From contig CALNHX010007448.1 of the NCBI GenBank assembly GCA_940337035.1, positions 1 to 64,000 of the forward strand: a stretch of 64,000 nucleotides of DNA. Reading direction: 5' to 3'. Source of the DNA: Agriotes lineatus. Taxonomy: Eukaryota; Arthropoda; Insecta; Coleoptera; Elateridae. The notes under the pieces were generated by a model. It saw nothing but the letters and a program-made list of their open reading frames with translations. It did no database searches and was not told the DNA's origin. A program made the position numbers and the translations under genes. How positions within the stretch are numbered: position 1 is the first letter of the stretch; the number at the start of each line of letters is the position of its first letter. Shown here in pieces: positions 47,901 through 59,612 of the stretch.

Positions 47901-48398
47901 AACAACATGGTAAAATTTTTGTTGGAGACCATTTGGGGTGTTCTCGTCACAAGAATCTATTATTTGGTTAAGCTCATCCATTCTTAGAGCATCGGAACTT
48001 CTCTTTCTTTTTTCAACACGCAACTGTAAATTCTTCCTTAAAGCACTTTTAGCATCACGGGCTTTTTTAAACTCAATATCTTCAAAGGGGTTGAATTTCA
48101 CACCGTGTTCTTCAAAGTATTTTGTTTGGAGCATTTTCGCAACAGTGTTCCAAATGGTTTTTACACTATATTCTTTATAATCTTCACCATTAGTTTTTTT
48201 CATATTAAAGCCAAAATCACATAAAATATTGGCTAATTCAGTCACTGGCGTCGTAGGCAACAGTACATACTTTTTCTCGGCGCAAAAACTCATAAAAACT
48301 CTCCACAAACACTCTTGGTTCTTCTTCGTGTATTCCGACTTTTTATTTTCGATTTCTTCGTTGATTTGTTGCACACTCATATTCCCAAAACGACTCAT
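44961..48398 (-). CDS. Tyrosine recombinase of Crypton/KIAA1958 type, split by an intron and a foldback insertion
   Basis: Exon 1 (48398-47491) starts MSRFGNMSVQQINEE and contains the N-terminal core-binding region, then the catalytic fold: first Arg in AWRGGEATN (residue 173), a HPEKCPVRLF block, and NHSKR at the exon end (His 300). A 60-bp intron (47490-47431; GTAATG..TTTTTAG) splits the codon for Arg 303. Exon 2 continues SSAVSQLAKKCVGEQQLIQL, TGHSSASSIRPYLQMD (His 326, catalytic Tyr 335) and a Thr-rich tail to ELxG. There a foldback transposon (45044-47197) is inserted. Past it, the frame resumes at 45043 (GDTNENEKPTIIFQNCTINC..) and stops at 44961. The coding parts total 1224 bp, exactly 408 codons (407 residues plus stop). 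As sequenced, reading into the insertion replaces the last 27 residues with other residues ending at 47136. The family integrates DNA by a tyrosine-DNA intermediate. It may be an element's recombinase or a host-retained copy. Confidence 0.88.
45044..47197. mobile_element. 2154-bp foldback transposon with about 710-bp inverted arms, inserted in the recombinase gene
   Basis: The left arm (45044 to about 45755) is the inverse of the right arm (about 46480-47197). The tips read TAGGCCAGTCAAATT on both sides, and CTA flanks the element (45041-45043 and 47198-47200). Taking CTA as the target duplication restores the recombinase frame, which supports these borders. The arms share text such as GAAAAAACGGTTTTTTGCATAT and ATTGATTTACTCAGCTTGC. 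The central 720 bp has no recognised protein. Short open frames in both arms are mirror images and look incidental. Superfamily is uncertain; a 3-bp duplication occurs in several groups, including PIF/Harbinger. Confidence 0.88.
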
Positions 48399-48700
48399 TG
48401 TTGTATACGACGAAGCGTTGACAGGATCCAGCGCTGATGACTGACGCGGACGCGTAAACAAACAAAACAAACAGCAAATTTTTCGTCGGCCACGGCAGAC
48501 ACGATTTTTCGACCTTTTTTACTACTAATTTTATTGTAAGACATACTACCACAAATATTGATGTAACAATGAAATAAACGTTAGCAGAAGTACAAAATCT
48601 AAGTAAACTTCACTTAAAAGGCGTACCGCAGCTTTTCCATGCTATAATTGATTGCGGCGTAAGTAATTAATGTAAAATTTGTTTATATAAAGGATACGCA
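48399..48700 (-). promoter_or_regulatory. Region upstream of the tyrosine recombinase
   Basis: The recombinase frame stays open for 24 codons above the chosen ATG, but the peptide there (FCLFTRPRQSSALDP) looks unlike family N termini, so the start at 48398 is preferred. No clear TATA box or element terminus was identified. Cryptons lack long terminal inverted repeats, so the outer border of the element cannot be read by eye. Confidence 0.3.
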
Positions 48701-48704
48701 TTGT

Positions 48705-48785
48705 TACTTGGCAAGACGCGATAAATTCCCTTGGGACTTTATCGCTGCGATAATTTCCCTTGGGAAATTGTCACTTATAAAGCCA
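48705..48785. repeat. Short inverted repeat GCGATAAATTCCCTTGGG
   Basis: GCGATAAATTCCCTTGGGAC..TTTATCGC forms one hairpin and is followed by GCGATAATTTCCCTTGGGAAATTGTC, a near-direct repeat of the same text. It could be the end of a foldback repeat. No partner was found in the window. Confidence 0.5.
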
Positions 48786-50538
48786 TGTGATTGGTTGATT
48801 TTCTAGAATAGAGCCACATCATTGGATACAAGTATGATGAGTGAAATAATCTATATAAGAAGGCTATTCAATTAGAGCACCGTAGACTTGAGAAAGTGGA
48901 TGCTAGAAGATATGAAATAAAGAATCGAGCTAGTGATGTTACCGTACATAGTACAACAAAATTGGCGAACTCTTCTGTGATCAGAGTGACAGAATCTTTA
49001 GGAGTAAGGTGAGATTCTATGTTCAGCAACATACCCACCAGTGAGCTGACGTAACGATCCAACAGTAATCGCCGTGGCTGTATCGGCCTGGATGTCATCA
49101 TCATCATCATCATCATCATATGCGATGGACCGATGAGAAGCAAATAAATTACTGACGTCGTGTTATTTAAGTTTTTGTTGGCACATTTTTAATATTTAAT
49201 AGTTTCTTAGACATCTTCTAAGACTTTTTAGTTTCATGCAGAATAAAAAATAGGGGGGTTGTGGTTTTGATTCATAAGACGTAACTACTAAAATGATGTC
49301 TATAAACCAGCTGTAAAGTGAAAGTGAAAAATTAAAATGATGAAATTTTAAGCATACTAAATGCGTAATAATGTCAAATGTGGCAGACAATGATTAATAA
49401 AAACATTAAAGCAAATTATTAATGGTATATATCGATACCGAAAGATAAAAGGCTAAAAATATTGCACCTTCAAAAAAATGTAACCCACTCAGATTGATTA
49501 TCAACTGTGTTTACGTTTTAAAAATAAATGGCATCCAGGTTAAAGTTAGATTAAACGCCTAAAATTAATTAAATGTCAAAAGGGGTTGTAACTGATATAG
49601 CTGCTCTCAGTGATTACGGAACTGAAGTGGTAGAAAAGGTTCAATTAATATTTTTTAATTTGAGATCTAAAGATACTACTTCAAAGTAGGATCAATTTGA
49701 CGCTTTCTTAATAATTAATTGTAATTGTAATCTTTAAGAATCAACATTCTCCTCCTACAAACTTCACAAAGCCTTATACATAAATATGCACCACTCCACT
49801 AAAATAAAAGATGTAAAATATTGTACAGGAACTAAGGACATGACGTACTGACAGTGGCGGCCTGTGATGATTTTATTTAAGGAATTCTTAATTTTTAATA
49901 ATAATTAAGCACACAATAATAATTAATGATTGACCTACATTCTGTCGATATGTCAATCCAACTATAGCGATAATTTTTAAATTTTAAATCCAAAAGGAAG
50001 CGTCATATCCACAGAACAAAAAGTATTACAACACAACAGAAAATGTACTCGTACATAAGGGTTAGAAAACGTAACGTGATTATAATGTGTTTAATAATTA
50101 AATAAAAATTATTGCTGATACAGTTTCTTGACAATAAAACAGAAGAAATGGAAAGACAAGCAAAGCATTTAATGCAACACATCCACAAACTCCATTTGTT
50201 TTTCTTGCAAATGTCTACACAAAAATGTCTTGTAAAATTATGAGTTCCAACTTTATCTTGCTCGTTGGGATTTAATACTAGTGTAGGCCAATACTTGAGC
50301 TAGCATGCTTTATTATTCTACGCGCAGCTATCGGGTACAAATATAGCGGTAGAATAAATGATAATAAACATTTTAAATTATATCATTTCTAATGACAGAT
50401 TGGATTTTGGTGGTTGCGAGGGTCAAGTCCCTGAGCTCGCAGGAAGCAGCAGCATCATGAAACAACAATAAACTAGAAACACATTGCCTATGTTCTTTGT
50501 AGACTTAAAACAAAATGGAAACACTAAACAAATATAGA
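48786..50538. other. AT-rich DNA with (ATC)n at 49096-49120, no gene recognised
   Basis: A run of ATC triplets lies at 49096-49120, a common tail for non-LTR elements, but no reverse-transcriptase text is visible on either side. A hAT-terminus-like CAGTGGCGGCCTGTGATGA is at 49853 without a partner. The remainder shows nothing. Confidence 0.4.
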
Positions 50539-50930
50539 CAGAGCTGGGCAACAATTAATTACTTTGTAATTAAATTATTAATTAAATTCCTTTTGGTTGA
50601 TTTACCTTGGAATTGATTACTTTTCAAAATACGGTAATTACAAATAGTAATTGCAATTTCTTTTTAAAAAGTACTTGAAAATTATGTTTTGAAAGTATTT
50701 AATTACTACATTCAATTACTCAATTACTTTTGAGTAGTTAAATTATTTTTAAATTATTTAAATTACTTTAAAGGTATTCGAAATATTTGTGGTAATTGAA
50801 ATTACTTGCAGTAATGGAATTACATTCTGGTAATTCAATTACTAATTTACCGACCTCGATTGGTCACCAAATCGCCAGAACGCAAAAAATTAGATAAGGT
50901 CTTATTACGTTCCATGCTAAGCAAATCGTA
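50539..50930. mobile_element. hAT-type element end with GTAATT array (copy B)
   Basis: The terminus CAGAGCTGGGCAACAATTAA (50539) is followed by about 320 bp of AATTAC/GTAATT hexamers, then GACCTCGATTGGT and CAGAACGCAAAAAATTAGATAA. It is the inverse relative of 26905-27293, with substitutions throughout. No second terminus or transposase is visible. Confidence 0.6.
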
Positions 50931-52089
50931 ATTGGGTATTACTGGAAAATATAACTATAATTTATGATTTTCTATGATAACAGCTAATTTGCATTTCCAA
51001 CGACGTGTGTACGAGTAAAGAGGTAAATATTTGGTGCAGGCTAGTATGTTTTTATTTGGTATATGCATATATTGTGCTTTATGTAGCAGTGTACTTTGTT
51101 AATAATTATTGTGTAAGAAGTGAAAAATATGTCATAGACTACAGTAAGGTAAACATATAATTATTTTTTTTCTATAACCATTAACTAGCTTAATCAGATA
51201 TTTGTTCATGATAATTATTTATTAATTTCAATTTGTCTGTTTCAAACGATAAAGTAGCACAGAGCTATCTAAATACTAATTCAAACTAATATACGACAAA
51301 CATTTATATAGAAAGTAGTAATTGGAAAAGTAATTTATGTACTGTCAGCCATTGTCTATAAAATGTCAGTAACAATGATTAGATATAGTTTTATGGTGTT
51401 ATAATATATAATACACATGACTTCAAAATTCTAAAGGCATCTTTGAACGACATTCCGTGTGCTCAATAAAAATGCGAATTTTTCGAAACTTACCAGTCAA
51501 AGAAGGTTAAATTTTACTTCAATATCGTTTTTAATATTCTCAAAAAACCCCAGAAACAAATATTTATTGCAAACATTTTTTTTATAAGAAATAATAATCG
51601 AGGTATGCTTAAAACATAAAATGACAAAATGAAAATTTATTGTAATTTCTTCTCTTTTTCAAAATGTTTGTTACCTTTCGGGGTGATATATAGTTTTTAC
51701 TTTTCTCTTTCAAACATTGTACAAAAAGTGAAATCGCTATCACCTAAATTTCTATTTCAAAAATTTGTAAAGGGGTTTACACCCGACTTCCCTCGCGTGA
51801 ATGACATCAATTTGCAAATAGAAATAAATTGTAGTCTCTAGGATTCGAACATCTCCTCCTAGGCTTGTTTTCACGCGTTTGGCAGGCCCAATTCGCTTAC
51901 TACGTCGGTTTTATGTCTACACTGGGAGAGCAGTTGGGTCGCTTCTCGCTCTATAAACAACTTGTGATGGCTGCACACTTTTTACGATATTTATTCTGAA
52001 TCTGCCGGGTTCCATTTTCATTAAGGATAAAAACTTAAGCTATGTGCAAATTATTACTTTTATCGATTCCTGCGTTAAAGCAAAAAGAG
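50931..52089. other. AT-rich DNA, nothing firmly recognised
   Basis: A tRNA-like box-B text (GATTCGAAC) occurs on the minus strand near 51841 but without a cloverleaf that I can draw. Otherwise only short open frames are seen. Confidence 0.4.
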
Positions 52090-52290
52090 GCAACATTATA
52101 TTTTTTTAATGTGCTCACCCTGTACATATGTGATCGAACGTATATTCTGTTTCTTACTAGATAGACATCTAATCCACATGGAAAAAATCGTCTTCCTAAA
52201 AGTAGTTTTTGAGCTATACCACCAACAGACGGACACGCAGACCCTGAAATGTGAAGATCTGAAGAAATCTCCTAAGATAATTATTTTACG
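52090..52290 (-). repeat. Dispersed repeat family with GTCTG tract (copy 2, minus)
   Basis: Reading the minus strand gives GATCTTCACATTTCAGGGTCT, GTCCGTCTGTTGGTGGTATAG, CTCAAAAACTACTTTTAGG, GAAGACGAT, CATGTGGATTAGATGTCTA and TACAGGGTG. The order is the same as 58245-58440 on the plus strand. Confidence 0.6.
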
Positions 52291-52716
52291 AATACAATAC
52301 TTGCGTCGTCTTTTAGAAACGAGAGGTAAAAAGTCAAGTTGGTGTTCAAAGAAAAAAATGGAAGTTTGACTTCAAAATATTCATGAAATGTAAAAAAATT
52401 TTAAATATAACATGATCATTTATTATAAACAGATTATGAAGGTTCGAATGACATTTTTTAAAAGTAAAAGTGAAATTTAAGCAACTAAATCTAATTACAA
52501 TACTATAAACTCCTTTGGGTGACATCTTGTTCGTTTATGGAATATGTAAATGCATGTAAATGCTTTCACGATAATTTGAGAGATAAATTTGTAGACATGG
52601 AGGATATCAGTCTCCGCTCTCTTAACTGCATTAAGTTTGATTATTATTATCAATACACTTAATAAATAATAACAATAATTAAAACTTAGTGCAGTTATTA
52701 TTATTATTAACACACT

Positions 52717-52990
52717 TAGGTGAGCGGATGGCCCCGCGAGCAAATGCACACCTCTCAGACGGCCGGCCCGAGTTCGAATCCCGGCGGACTCTAGAAGGAT
52801 TTTAAAAATCGTACGCTCTCCGGCTACCACGCTGTGGTAGTCGTTAGCCCCTAAACAAGGGAACTCTTCCTTACTATCGACGGGCAAGGCTAACCACCTA
52901 CTCGGCCTAAGGGCAAAGAGGGCTCACAGAACCACTTTGTGGTTAAAACATGCCACTGGCCTATAATAAGAGGAACAAGAAGACGAAGAT
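52717..52990 (+). mobile_element. tRNA-derived SINE
   Basis: The head (52717-52795) resembles a tRNA of the Leu/Ser kind: GAGCGGATGGCCCCGCGAGC near the A box and a good B box GAGTTCGAATCCCGG (52771-52785). The body (CGCTGTGGTAGTCGTTAGCC, GGGCAAGGCTAACCACC, CTCGGCCTAAGGGCAAAGAG) ends in a simple tail AAGAGGAACAAGAAGACGAAG. A polymerase III split promoter with an unrelated body and simple tail is the standard SINE arrangement. It is preceded by a (TTA)n stretch. Confidence 0.78.
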
Positions 52991-53009
52991 TAATACACTT
53001 ATTTATGTT

Positions 53010-53660
53010 AGATTACTAAGTTGTTTTTACTGCATTACTGTTTTAACTGAGGGTGAGTTTTTGCTTTTTCGTAGATCTACAAGCATTCTTTCCGATTTTT
53101 TACTATTAACTATTAACACGTCTCCTTGTCTTATTCCATTTGTTACCCTTATATCATCGGTGATTTCTGCCGGTGTTACTATTTTTTTTTACATAGTTAT
53201 GTGTCAATGTCATTGCTGCTAAGTTAATCAGCTTCTTGGAGACTTCCAGTTCTTGCATTGCTTTGATCACTTTTGTACGATTGATTCTAGCAAATGCCTG
53301 TTTGATGTTTATAAATAGATATGTAGATTTATGTTAAACTTCTTTCAGCTATTTGTCTTATTGTATGTATAGCTTCAATTGTACTGTGCTTAACTCTGAA
53401 TCTGTGTTGATATTCTCCTATTTTATTGTCCGGGTATTTTTTTATGTGATTGTGTATTAAGCTTGTCATAAATTTATATACTACATTTAAAAGTATTATG
53501 CCCCTATAGTTTACACATTCATATCTGTGCCTCCTTTAAGTAGAGAAATTACACCCTATTTTTCCAATCTCTCGGCATTTTTTCTTCCTTTCATATGTCT
53601 TTACATAAATCACAGACTTTCTCGATAATCTTTCTTCCACCATAAACAAGATCCTGCAAT
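53010..53660 (-). pseudogene. Non-LTR reverse-transcriptase fragment
   Basis: The minus strand gives RDWKN.., NYRGIILLNVVYKFMTSLIHNHI (about 53515-53450), IGEYQHRFRVKHSTIEAIHTIRQIAER (about 53430-53350), then FINIKQAFARINRTKVIKAMQELEVSKKLINL (about 53320-53230). The first catalytic Asp of the FxDxKQAFD block is Asn (near 53308) and stops occur, so it is dead. The fragment starts beyond the endonuclease and ends before the YADD motif. It belongs to the same broad LINE type as 61257-63500. Confidence 0.75.
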
Positions 53661-54499
53661 CAAAGTTTGCGCTTTATATTCCTGGTAAACTGAATTATTT
53701 TACTATTATAGTGTAAATGTTCAAGATTTTATTTTTGTAACTTCTTAGACAGACATCAGAATAGTAAAAACACAAAATAACGTAAGAACGAAATGAATCT
53801 TTTATCAAACATTAAAAAGTAATAGAAATTATTTATACTCCAAATGGATAACTATTGATTTTATGTTATTTCGCCGTATTTTGGTTATTATTGCATCTAA
53901 AAACGTTTTCTTTATTTTTTTTTTCAAGAAAAAATTGTATCATACGGTTTTTGAGGATGTTAAAAAAGATTTTCAAATCATCCTCAGCTACCTTGAATGC
54001 AAGGGTAAGTTTAAGACAATATGCGTTTTTAATCGGTCATAGTAGCCTGGAATGCCGAGTTGGAAATAATGCAAATAGGTAATAGCATTATGCTTAAGAA
54101 TATAGAAGATAATTAGCTCAATTTATTTCAAGTAAATTATACTACATGTATTACAAGAAATAATAAATAGAATTACATAACAGATATGACCTGCACGTAA
54201 AATACACATGGAAAAGTAGAAAAGTTAACGAATAAAATATACTTAACATATACTACATAAGCAAACAAATTTTAACTAACAAAGAAATAAACCCTTCCAG
54301 TTTGAATATTTTAAACCATGATTTTCACTGACCATTAAACACAGCGACCAGCGACTGCTAGAAATGTACTTCATGAATGCGGAACGGTCAAAAATCAATT
54401 GTGATTGAGTTTACTCTAATAGAGTAAATGCAACATTAAGTAGTTCAAATGTTCCAAAGGCATGCAGAGACATATTTTTGTCTAGGGTGACTTTGATAA
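53661..54499. other. AT-rich DNA, nothing recognised
   Basis: No gene family or repeat copy is recognised. Confidence 0.45.
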
Positions 54500-54715
54500 A
54501 TCTTTTTTTGAATCACGTATTATATGGCAATGAAGAAATACGGCAGTATCGAGAAAAATGGGCAACACACCTAGAAAGAATAAGAAATGAACGATGTACA
54601 TTTATAGACCAAAGGGCAAGAGAAGTATGAGAATGCGTAGGAAACATTGGAAGGGTCAGCTGTGCTGACGCAACACATTATATATCCATACCTTGAGGAA
54701 GAAGAAAACATGTAT
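54500..54715 (+). pseudogene. LINE C-terminal and 3' end remnant
   Basis: The plus strand reads NEEIRQYREKWATHLERIRNER..RAREV, which matches the C-terminal pattern after the reverse transcriptase in insect LINEs (RxKWxxHxxRMxxxR). It ends in a GAGGAAGAAGAAAAC simple tail. Only about 60 codons remain. Confidence 0.6.
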
Positions 54716-55589
54716 TTTGAAGCACGCTTGACAAAAAATAAATTGATTTGCTATATCGTCGACAGCGTTTCTGTGAATATTTAGAAGAGCTATACGTATT
54801 GTTTAAACTCTCAAGTTCCATTGCGGATCTCAAATGTGATTTTAATAGCGTTATTAAACAGGAGAAAATCATTGGTACAACTTGTTGGAATTTCCAAAAA
54901 AATCTTATATTAACAATAATAAATTCGAGGGGCAGTAGAGATTTAATAATAATTTTATATTTTTCTTGGTTCCTTTGAAAATTTCAGGGAGGGACACCCC
55001 CCCCCCTCCCCCCCCCCCAGATCAACCCAACCGGGATACGTGCCTATTTGCCCCAGTGCAGTTGGCGCATATACATGGAACTATGGAAGCTAGCAACTTA
55101 AAGCATTTATCTACGAGAAAGCCAACATAAGCCTACTGATAGTAGAAACAATTCAGACGTTATAGATTTTTGTGTCATCAAAGGAACTAATAGGAGTAAT
55201 ACTAATAGTAAGATACTAGCAGTCCAGTGAGACAAATGTCTCATTTAATAAAACAAAAAAGACCGTTTTGCAAATAGAACGCGTATTCACCACACGTACG
55301 TATATGACGTCATTGTTGGTAGCAAACTACCAGTCGCATTCGCCTTGATAAAATTTGCCTAGAATCTAACCTAAACAGTTAGGATTATAATTAAGATAAT
55401 TAAGAGACTAAAATTCGGTTCCTGACCTGACATGACCATTCCAAACATATAACTTTCATAACTTTTTTCTCTATCTCTTACGGTTTGGCTGCTGAAACAA
55501 CGTCCCGTACGGACACGTCTATTAGATAAAGGATGTCGTCCGATCATATTCACCGTGTATTCCCAAAACTTGAAAAATCTAGGCAGCTA
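54716..55589. other. No gene recognised; poly-C tract at 54998-55018
   Basis: Runs of nine or more C (54997-55019) stand out in AT-rich DNA. No coding or repeat homology is visible. Confidence 0.45.
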
Positions 55590-55986
55590 ACTATGTACAA
55601 CTAGAACCGATTGGGAAGCATACAGAGAAAATATAATCGAACTAATGACTGTAACTAATTTTACTAATAATATACAGAGTGCAGGTTGGACAGCAACACC
55701 AGACCAAACCGCGGCGCCTTATAAAACCGAAAGTCATGTAGTTGTTAAACAAAAATTAGCAGACAAAATAAAACTCCCAAAAAGATGGCAGACCACGAGG
55801 GGCGAAAAGGATAAAAGTAAATTCAATACAGCAGCCAAACATTTAAAAATGTTGCTCCTAGAAATTAAGAGGATTCGCTCGGAAAAGCCCTCAGGAAAAA
55901 AAAAGAAATCACAAGAATCCTTTCACCCTGTGACGTCAATGGTAAATTGGCTAGAAGAAAAACTGTGTTTGAACTACATGTTATGA
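55590..55986 (+). pseudogene. Jockey-type LINE linker fragment
   Basis: The open frame from about 55600 reads TDWEAYRENIIELMTVTNFT, SAGWTATPDQT, VVVKQKLADKIKLPKRWQTT and DKSKFNTAAKHLKMLLLEIK. This is the characteristic linker between endonuclease and reverse transcriptase in Jockey-clade ORF2. The reverse transcriptase itself is missing downstream, so this is a short isolated fragment. Confidence 0.78.
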
Positions 55987-58244
55987 ATGCGACAATTAAT
56001 GAGGATCAACATATTCAACTATTTTAATCTACCACTGGAAACGAACTTACAAAGTAGGAGACTCTCTCTTGGCGAAGTTAAATCAATATATATTTTATAC
56101 TTTATTATTTATTTATTACAGAACTAAATGAAATCGGCAAATCTGCAACATGTTCCCTAGGGGCGTCATAAAAATATCTGTAACAATGTTGACTTTCCTT
56201 AGATAATAAATTCGAATACAATCTCCTAGATTGTATTAAGTCAGCAATAGCACGTGACTTGTTTCGTTTATTGCTTCTGAAGCTATATCCACTATGAAAA
56301 CCCATATATCAAATATTTTCACGCAGTTAGGAAGTACAGAATTATGGTCAGAATTTGCTTCTACCAAACTTCTTATGTAAATATAGAAGGGATGCCGGTT
56401 GAGTTTGATTATCTCTAACATAATTTAGTAGAACGATTCTAACTACAAATGCTGTTGGAGGTGTTACACTATATAAATCTTAGTTTATTTTTGTTTGTAT
56501 CTACATAGAAAAGTAGTTCATAACCAATTAGCATTAGCAGAAGCATTCTTACTAAATAATAGTTTTTCGAATTATATCTCTGCTTGATTATTATAAAAGC
56601 CATATCATTTTTTATTTTTCATATATAACGATAAAGGCCTCTTTGGAAATAAAAATAACATTTGAAGTATTTACAAAAATAACCGGTCAATGATCAGTTT
56701 ATTTTCGAGATTTTAAATTTAAAACTATTTGTGAGCGGCCCTGAGACTTGGCAAGTCAGCGCCACCGACTATCTCTTCCGAAGAACGTTTTGATACTAAC
56801 ATAGTTAAATATTGAAAACCTAAAATTCACACATTTAAAAATAGATATGCTTTTCTGTGCGTTGAATGTTGTAATTTAAGTAGGCTTTAAAGTAGCTTTG
56901 CTCTTACGAAGTATGATCATTGCTTTATTTTGTTTAGAATTTTTTATTTATCAAAGCGTTGCAACTTATTTTCACTTATAATTTCAGCTTGAATGGACTT
57001 ATATTCATAAGTTTAGAATATTATTCTACATTATTTAAAAAAAGTTGTTGCACAGTATGCATATTTATTTATTTATTTATCGTATGTACTGTAAATCACA
57101 CTACTCTCATTACACAAATCACAAACAAGAATCTAAATTGTTGTCATAATCAATTCTAGTGTTGGTAACATTGAGAAAATCAGAAGGTTAACTAGGATAG
57201 GACCTCAGTGGGCATTCAACAATGATATGATACAATTCGTGCAATCTAAGTGAATTTACAACAAGTAATCAAACCAAAAGCGCCTCCAGGTAGCTACGGA
57301 GGAATACGGGCGCGGTTCTATTCTGAAAGGCTGGCTGTTTCTAGCTAAATCAATTCACGAGGAAAGTAGAAAATAGGTAACTATTATTATGTGGGCGCCA
57401 CTGGATTTATCCTTGCCAATAGAAATGTCATTCTCTAATCTGTGTGTCCTTGTGTAAAAATTCGACATCCACAGTCATTCGTTAGTGTTGAGCGTAAAAT
57501 TGACCAATGTATTTTAGCAGACGCTATTATTATCACGCCGGTTAAGGTGATTAAAAACATAATACGCGTTCGTACGTATCTCTTCGTTTCCGGCCGTTGC
57601 ATTTCTCAATTACGCCCCCCCCCCCCCCGCCCTTAATCCTGTGGCTCGGATGAGTTTTGCTCGCTCTTCTCTTACTCACTGGACGAGTTTATAGGCGTAC
57701 GCGTCAAATTCATATCGAGGCGAGATAACATAACACCTTCCTTTCGTGAAGGAGATTTTCTTGAACATCTATTAAAGAATTAGGCGTCTAAGCGCAAGCA
57801 ACAAAAAGGAAGACAGTGCGGGAACCATGTACACCTCGTAAAAAGTATCTGACGTGGACTAATCCCTTTGGTGGATCGGACTTGAAAAAGATGGGCGTTT
57901 TCACCTTCGTCTCTGTCGACGGTGAATGATACCGTACATAGAATACTAGAAGACTTGGCTCAACACCGAAAGGTTTCCATAAGCTGAGCAATGTCAGGCG
58001 CCGAAAACCGGATTGGAAAAACCGTTACCCTGAACGGAACGAACGGTGGTGAGCCGTATGGCACTGTTAGATCGATGGATACAACATATGTCTTTACTTG
58101 TCTCTGTAAATTCGCATGAATGTAAGTTGTATGCAGTACCATCAATTTGGATTTTCTTCGGCCTTTCTGACAACGGTGCTAAACGCCACTGCATGAAGTA
58201 GTAGACTTACTTTCGATTTTGTGTTTTTGTAATCGCTGAAAAAA
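55987..58244. other. No gene recognised; (ATTT)n at 57063-57082 and poly-C at 57614-57631
   Basis: A (TTTA)n microsatellite and a run of at least 15 C are the only structures I see. The slightly GC-richer stretch 57640-58200 has open frames on the minus strand with no recognisable domain. Confidence 0.45.
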
Positions 58245-58440
58245 TATTTTCCGATCTTCAGACCTTCATGGCCCAGGGTTCTTAGATGACAAAAACAGGT
58301 TTTCTCAATTCCGTTTGTCTGTCTGTCTGGTATAACTTAAAAACTATTTGGAGGAGGAAGACGATATTTTGCATGTGGATTATATGTCTACCTGGAATGA
58401 AAACGAAAAAAATTAGATCAAGTATACAGGGTAATCATCT
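58245..58440 (+). repeat. Dispersed repeat family with GTCTGTCTG tract (copy 3)
   Basis: GATCTTCAGACC, then TTTGTCTGTCTGTCTGG, TATAACTTAAAAACTATTTG, GGAAGACGAT, GCATGTGGATTATATGTCTA and a TACAGGGTAATC end. Closest to the minus-strand copy at 52090-52290; 33025-33420 is more distant. Confidence 0.6.
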
Positions 58441-59056
58441 TAAAAAAATGTTTGTATATTGTTGCTTTAACTGAGGAATAGATATATGTAATAATTTGCA
58501 CATAGCTCAGGATTTACCCTTGAGAAAAATGGATTCAAAAAATACAAGGTAATTGCTGTAAAATAAACAAAAATGGGCAGTAGTAAGCTTGTTGAATGTA
58601 ATGCAGTCGTATCGAGGCGACACGAGGCAGTGCTTCGTGGCAGGATAGGAACGACAGGCGCGCTACGCGTGGTCTGCTTGCGTCCCGTTGAAATTCCTTT
58701 CGTCTGTAATATTTTTTTAATATGCAAATTGATGTAATTTGTATTACCAAGTGTTTCCTTTTAGTGTTTTAGTATTATTATGAGCTTTAAGATATTTTTA
58801 TCCCTAGTTGCCTTTGATTTTTAATGTTGTTAGTGTTACAACGTCCACTTGCGGGGTAAGTTCTGAGTAGGGATGGGCGCGTGACGTGAAAACAGTCGTG
58901 TCACGTCGTGTCACGGCGTGTTACGTCGTGAACGTGACTAATATTTGAAAATCGTGACGTGAACGTGAGTGAACGTGAGTAAAAATTTCCAAGGCGTGAT
59001 TCACGTTTCACGTTAATTTCACGTTAAATATTGAGTAAGGAATAAAAAACTGCAGG

Positions 59057-59612
59057 GTGCAGCAACTTTTAAACGTCATTAAATCACGAATTGTGCCAAA
59101 CAAGTTACATTATGTGGCTTTATTTTTGGACCCTAATTATAAATCCTTAAAGTTCATACCTTCACATAAAAAAGAAGATATTCATTCGACTGTAACGGAA
59201 ATGCTAGAGCAAATTCAAATTAACGAAAATGCAAATAAAACTATAGATGATAATGATGAAATACATAGCAAACGACTCAAAACTGGTACATCAGCATCAG
59301 ATTCTTATTTTTCTACACTTAGAGATAGCTCTGACGATGACACATGTAATTAGGATGATGTCGAAACAGAACTAAATTAGTATGTTAAATTAAAATTCGG
59401 AAATGTAGATGACATTTTAGGATTTTGGAAAAACAGTGTAAATACGCCACTGTTAAAAAAAACTTGAGAAATTTTAAACATACCGGCAAGTTCCGCTACA
59501 AGCGAAAGAGTATTTTCTACAGCTGGGCGAATTTTAGAAGAGCGCAGAATTCGACTTAACGCTGAAAATGTTGATTACATATTATTTTTAAATCAACATT
59601 TTAATGTGTAGA
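59057..59612 (+). pseudogene. hAT transposase C-terminal remnant (copy B)
   Basis: The first frame (59057-59353) reads QQLLNVIKSRIVPNKLHYVA, LFLDPNYKSLKFIPSHKKED and an acidic Ser-rich stretch. After stops it continues with FGNVDDILGFWKNS and IPASSATSERVFSTAGRILE, then RRIRLNAENVDYILFLNQHF at the end. This is a textbook hAT dimerisation domain. The zinc finger and RNase-H-like core are absent. Confidence 0.88.

Noticed and set aside
48868..49143. Minus-strand open frame with a poly-methionine run
   Set aside because: The methionines come from the (ATC)n microsatellite.
49853..49990. hAT element starting CAGTGGCGGCCTGTG
   Set aside because: It is a plausible terminus, but I found no matching opposite end or 8-bp duplication in the window.
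50399..50450. tRNA-like GGGTCAAGTCCC text
   Set aside because: There is no A box or cloverleaf at the right distance.
51835..51910. tRNA gene on the minus strand (GTTCGAATCC box)
   Set aside because: I could not draw acceptor, D and anticodon stems around the B-box-like text. It may be an old SINE head at most.
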